This document shows positions 61,931 through 64,000 of a stretch of DNA of 64,000 nt, piece by piece (the stretch's first letter is position 1; each line of letters begins with the position of its first letter). The notes beneath the pieces were generated by a model. It saw nothing but the letters and a program-made list of their open reading frames with translations, had not been told where the DNA came from and ran no database searches. Source of the stretch: Zanthoxylum bungeanum (lineage: Eukaryota; Streptophyta; Magnoliopsida; Sapindales; Rutaceae); the NCBI GenBank assembly GCA_019454045.1, contig SKCR01018438.1, positions 142,163 through 206,162 on the forward strand, written 5' to 3'. The translations under genes and the position numbers were made by a program.

Positions 61931-64000
61931 AAAGTTGGATATTTAAAATATAATCTGGGATTAAAATATTTTAAATGATTTAATTTTCAAATTGGGAATA
62001 AATAATAGGTTACTTTATTTGATAAAATAACTTATTATACCTTAAGCCCAAAATTAAGCAAAATAAGTAGAGCATAAAATCTTTGGAAGATTTATGTGAT
62101 GATGACTTTAATGCTTAATTTAATATACTTGTCATAAATCTATGTTTTAGATTTAAGAAGTATTAAAATTGCAATAAATAATTCTTGGAGAATTAATTGA
62201 CTATTCTAGAGGTGAAAAGTCAAAGTTTGCAATTGGGCATGTAGCACGAGGTGCACATCGTTTCGATATTCTAAAAACCCAAGGCTTGGCCTAAGGTTCC
62301 TGAAATATTGAAAAGGATAATTGACATATCCCAAAGTGACTACCATTTGGATATGGCAGACACGAAGGAATTAAAGAAAGGCAAGGCTCTGACTTTAAAA
62401 ATGTTTGTCAAAGTTATGTTCACTACTAGTATTGAAATTAGATTTTAAATACTTAGTGTGGTACATAAAATATATGTATTGATGTTCAGAATCTGCTTTG
62501 AGCAGGATACTGACTTCAAGCTGAGATTGTTCTGCGAATCGGAAACGGGACGAAAGTCGCTGTTTCGACCGTAGATACCTAAGTTTAGGAACTACCCTTC
62601 GGGCGTGTACTTAAATTAGGAACTGTTATAATGTAACTAGTTTGACTAGAGACATTATCTCTATATCAGTGTTTAATCCATTATGGATAAACCTTTATAT
62701 TCTAGAACACTAAGTGTTTTATTATATAAAGATGATACTGAGATAAACACATTGGATGTGAATAACAGAATTTATATTTTGAATATAATTAAAATCTCAA
62801 AACATAGAAAATGACAAATAAATAGCTCAAATTGATTTGATCAATAGAGACTTATTTGTGGCATTGTTGTCTGGGACACAATTAAACAAGATTCGTATAT
62901 CCGCACTTTTGAAGAGTGGGTACTAGGACTGATTTGACTATTCAAATAAAGTCTACGAATCTAGTTTGTTAGGTAAAGTACCTAAAAACACTGTTTACTT
63001 GGTAATAGTGTAAGTGCCATCGATCTGTTAGCCCTATTCATGGTAAGTTAGTGGGCCCATATCTAGCTAGGCTAGATGTGAACATGAATATTTCGTGACC
63101 TTAACGGATGTAACATCACGTTATGGTTATGTGTTTCTTTTGAAGAACACAGATCGAAAACTTTTAAAGTTTCGACATGAAGTAGATAAACAGATCGACT
63201 ATAGTATTATGCCGTCACGGTAAGACCGTAATGGAAAATACTTAAGCAGCAAGTTTCAAACATACATGAAAGAGTATAGTATTCTTTCAGATGAGGACTC
63301 CTCCCGAGACACGTTAGTTAGACGGTGTGTCCGAAAGAAAACCAAATTTTGTTGGACATGATAAGATTTATCACGAGTCGCTCTAAGCTATCATTTCCTT
63401 CAACAGGATATGTATTAACAGTGCAAAACTTATTTAGAATAAGGTTCCATATAAATCTGTTTAACAGATATCATATAGGATATGAACAGGAAAGAAACAG
63501 GGTTTCTCATTCCTAATAATTTGGGTATGCCGGGCATAACGTTTGGATGATACCAAACTAAAAACCCAAATTGGATAAGTGCCAAATATAGGTTATCCTA
63601 GGGAAAACCATAAGTATAGTACTTATATATCTCACAAGAGAACAATGTAATTGTTGCTCACCATGCGGTTTGCCTAAGAGGAACACCGATATGCAGTGGT
63701 AGTGGGAGGATAGTGATACTCGATGAAAATCGGAGTAATACTATTCAAGGCACGAAGTCCGTAATGGAACATAAATAGTTCATCAAGGATGAAACTAAAC
63801 CATTAATCTTCAAATACACAAGAACCGCGTAGATTGGAGAGAATCAGGAAACAACCTGGGGTATGGGTTTCTGATGTAACCCCTTAAAGATGTAAATCTT
63901 ATGGAGGTATACCAACCGACTACGTACGAGGAAGTGATACAAGGTATCGACTCCCTATTATGGCAAAGTGCCATGAGTCCGAAATGGATTCCATGTATAA
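61931..64000 (+). pseudogene. Copia-F2 gag-pol remnant
   Basis: The gag zone still aligns by eye with Copia-F1 (TTTTCAAATTGGGAATAAA; CTTGGAGAATTAATTGAC; CCAAGGCTTGGCC), but with heavy AT drift and deletions. In pol, integrase wording (LDGVSERK near 63320, TGKKQGFSFLIIW near 63490) and the RT entry TTYEEVIQGIDS (~63920) are legible between many stops. No protein can be made. Confidence 0.85.

Larger units (their letters stand above)
57319..64000 (+). mobile_element. Copia-F2, Ty1/copia, runs off the window
   Basis: 5' LTR, PBS, leader, and badly decayed gag and pol on the plus strand. Same LTR family as Copia-R, in the opposite orientation. The right LTR is beyond 64000, so no TSD can be checked; the left flank is ATTTT. 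Confidence 0.88.

Overview
This window is nuclear DNA from a flowering plant, most likely a eudicot. Almost all of it is layered LTR retrotransposons, with one split plant gene, a terpene synthase of the angiosperm TPS-b type, at 37.8-40.1 kb on the minus strand. I saw no rRNA, tRNA, CRISPR array or bacterial-style operon. Boundaries come from reading LTR ends, target-site duplications (TSDs), primer-binding sites (PBS) and polypurine tracts (PPT) by eye. Percent identities were not computed.

Layout: (1) 1-4610, the 3' half of a Ty3/gypsy chromovirus (Gypsy-A) with its 3' LTR. (2) 4611-~13445, a decayed Tat/Ogre-type gypsy element (PBS, gag, protease, RT, two RNase H domains, start of integrase), carrying a probable copia-like solo LTR at 5760-8167. 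(3) ~13446-16926, the 3' end of an Athila-type element (integrase tail, PPT, LTR), joined directly to the Tat integrase. (4) 16927-17871 and 35880-36498, two halves of a minus-strand gypsy-type LTR or leader, split by (5) Copia-R, 17872-35879, minus strand, TSD GGAGC. The 5' LTR of Copia-R is itself split by (6) Gypsy-B, 27039-35716, plus strand, a nearly complete chromovirus with almost identical LTRs and TSD TTCTC. (7) 36980-42849, a gene island with the terpene synthase. (8) 42850-46306, a minus-strand Athila-type LTR piece that received a solo LTR of the Gypsy-A family (TSD GGGTA). (9) Copia-F1, 46307-53782, cut off by (10) a second minus-strand Athila-type LTR and a plus-strand Athila RT scrap, to ~55600. 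(11) 55601-57318, unassigned. (12) Copia-F2, 57319 to the window end.

The terpene synthase has seven exons with normal splice sites, phases and motifs (RRX8W, RDR, DDxxD, NSE/DTE). Two one-base deletions, in exons 3 and 7, break the frame, so as read it is a pseudogene unless these are assembly errors. Gypsy-B likewise has almost identical LTRs but four frameshifts.

No host pathway or defence system is visible. The best leads are structural: covarying tandem hairpins and an intron-like signature inside chromovirus LTRs, a copia family that seems to have spread while carrying a ruined gag-pol, a possible three-way-junction fold in the 5760-8167 LTR, and a shared palindromic 12-mer cluster in two unrelated LTRs.
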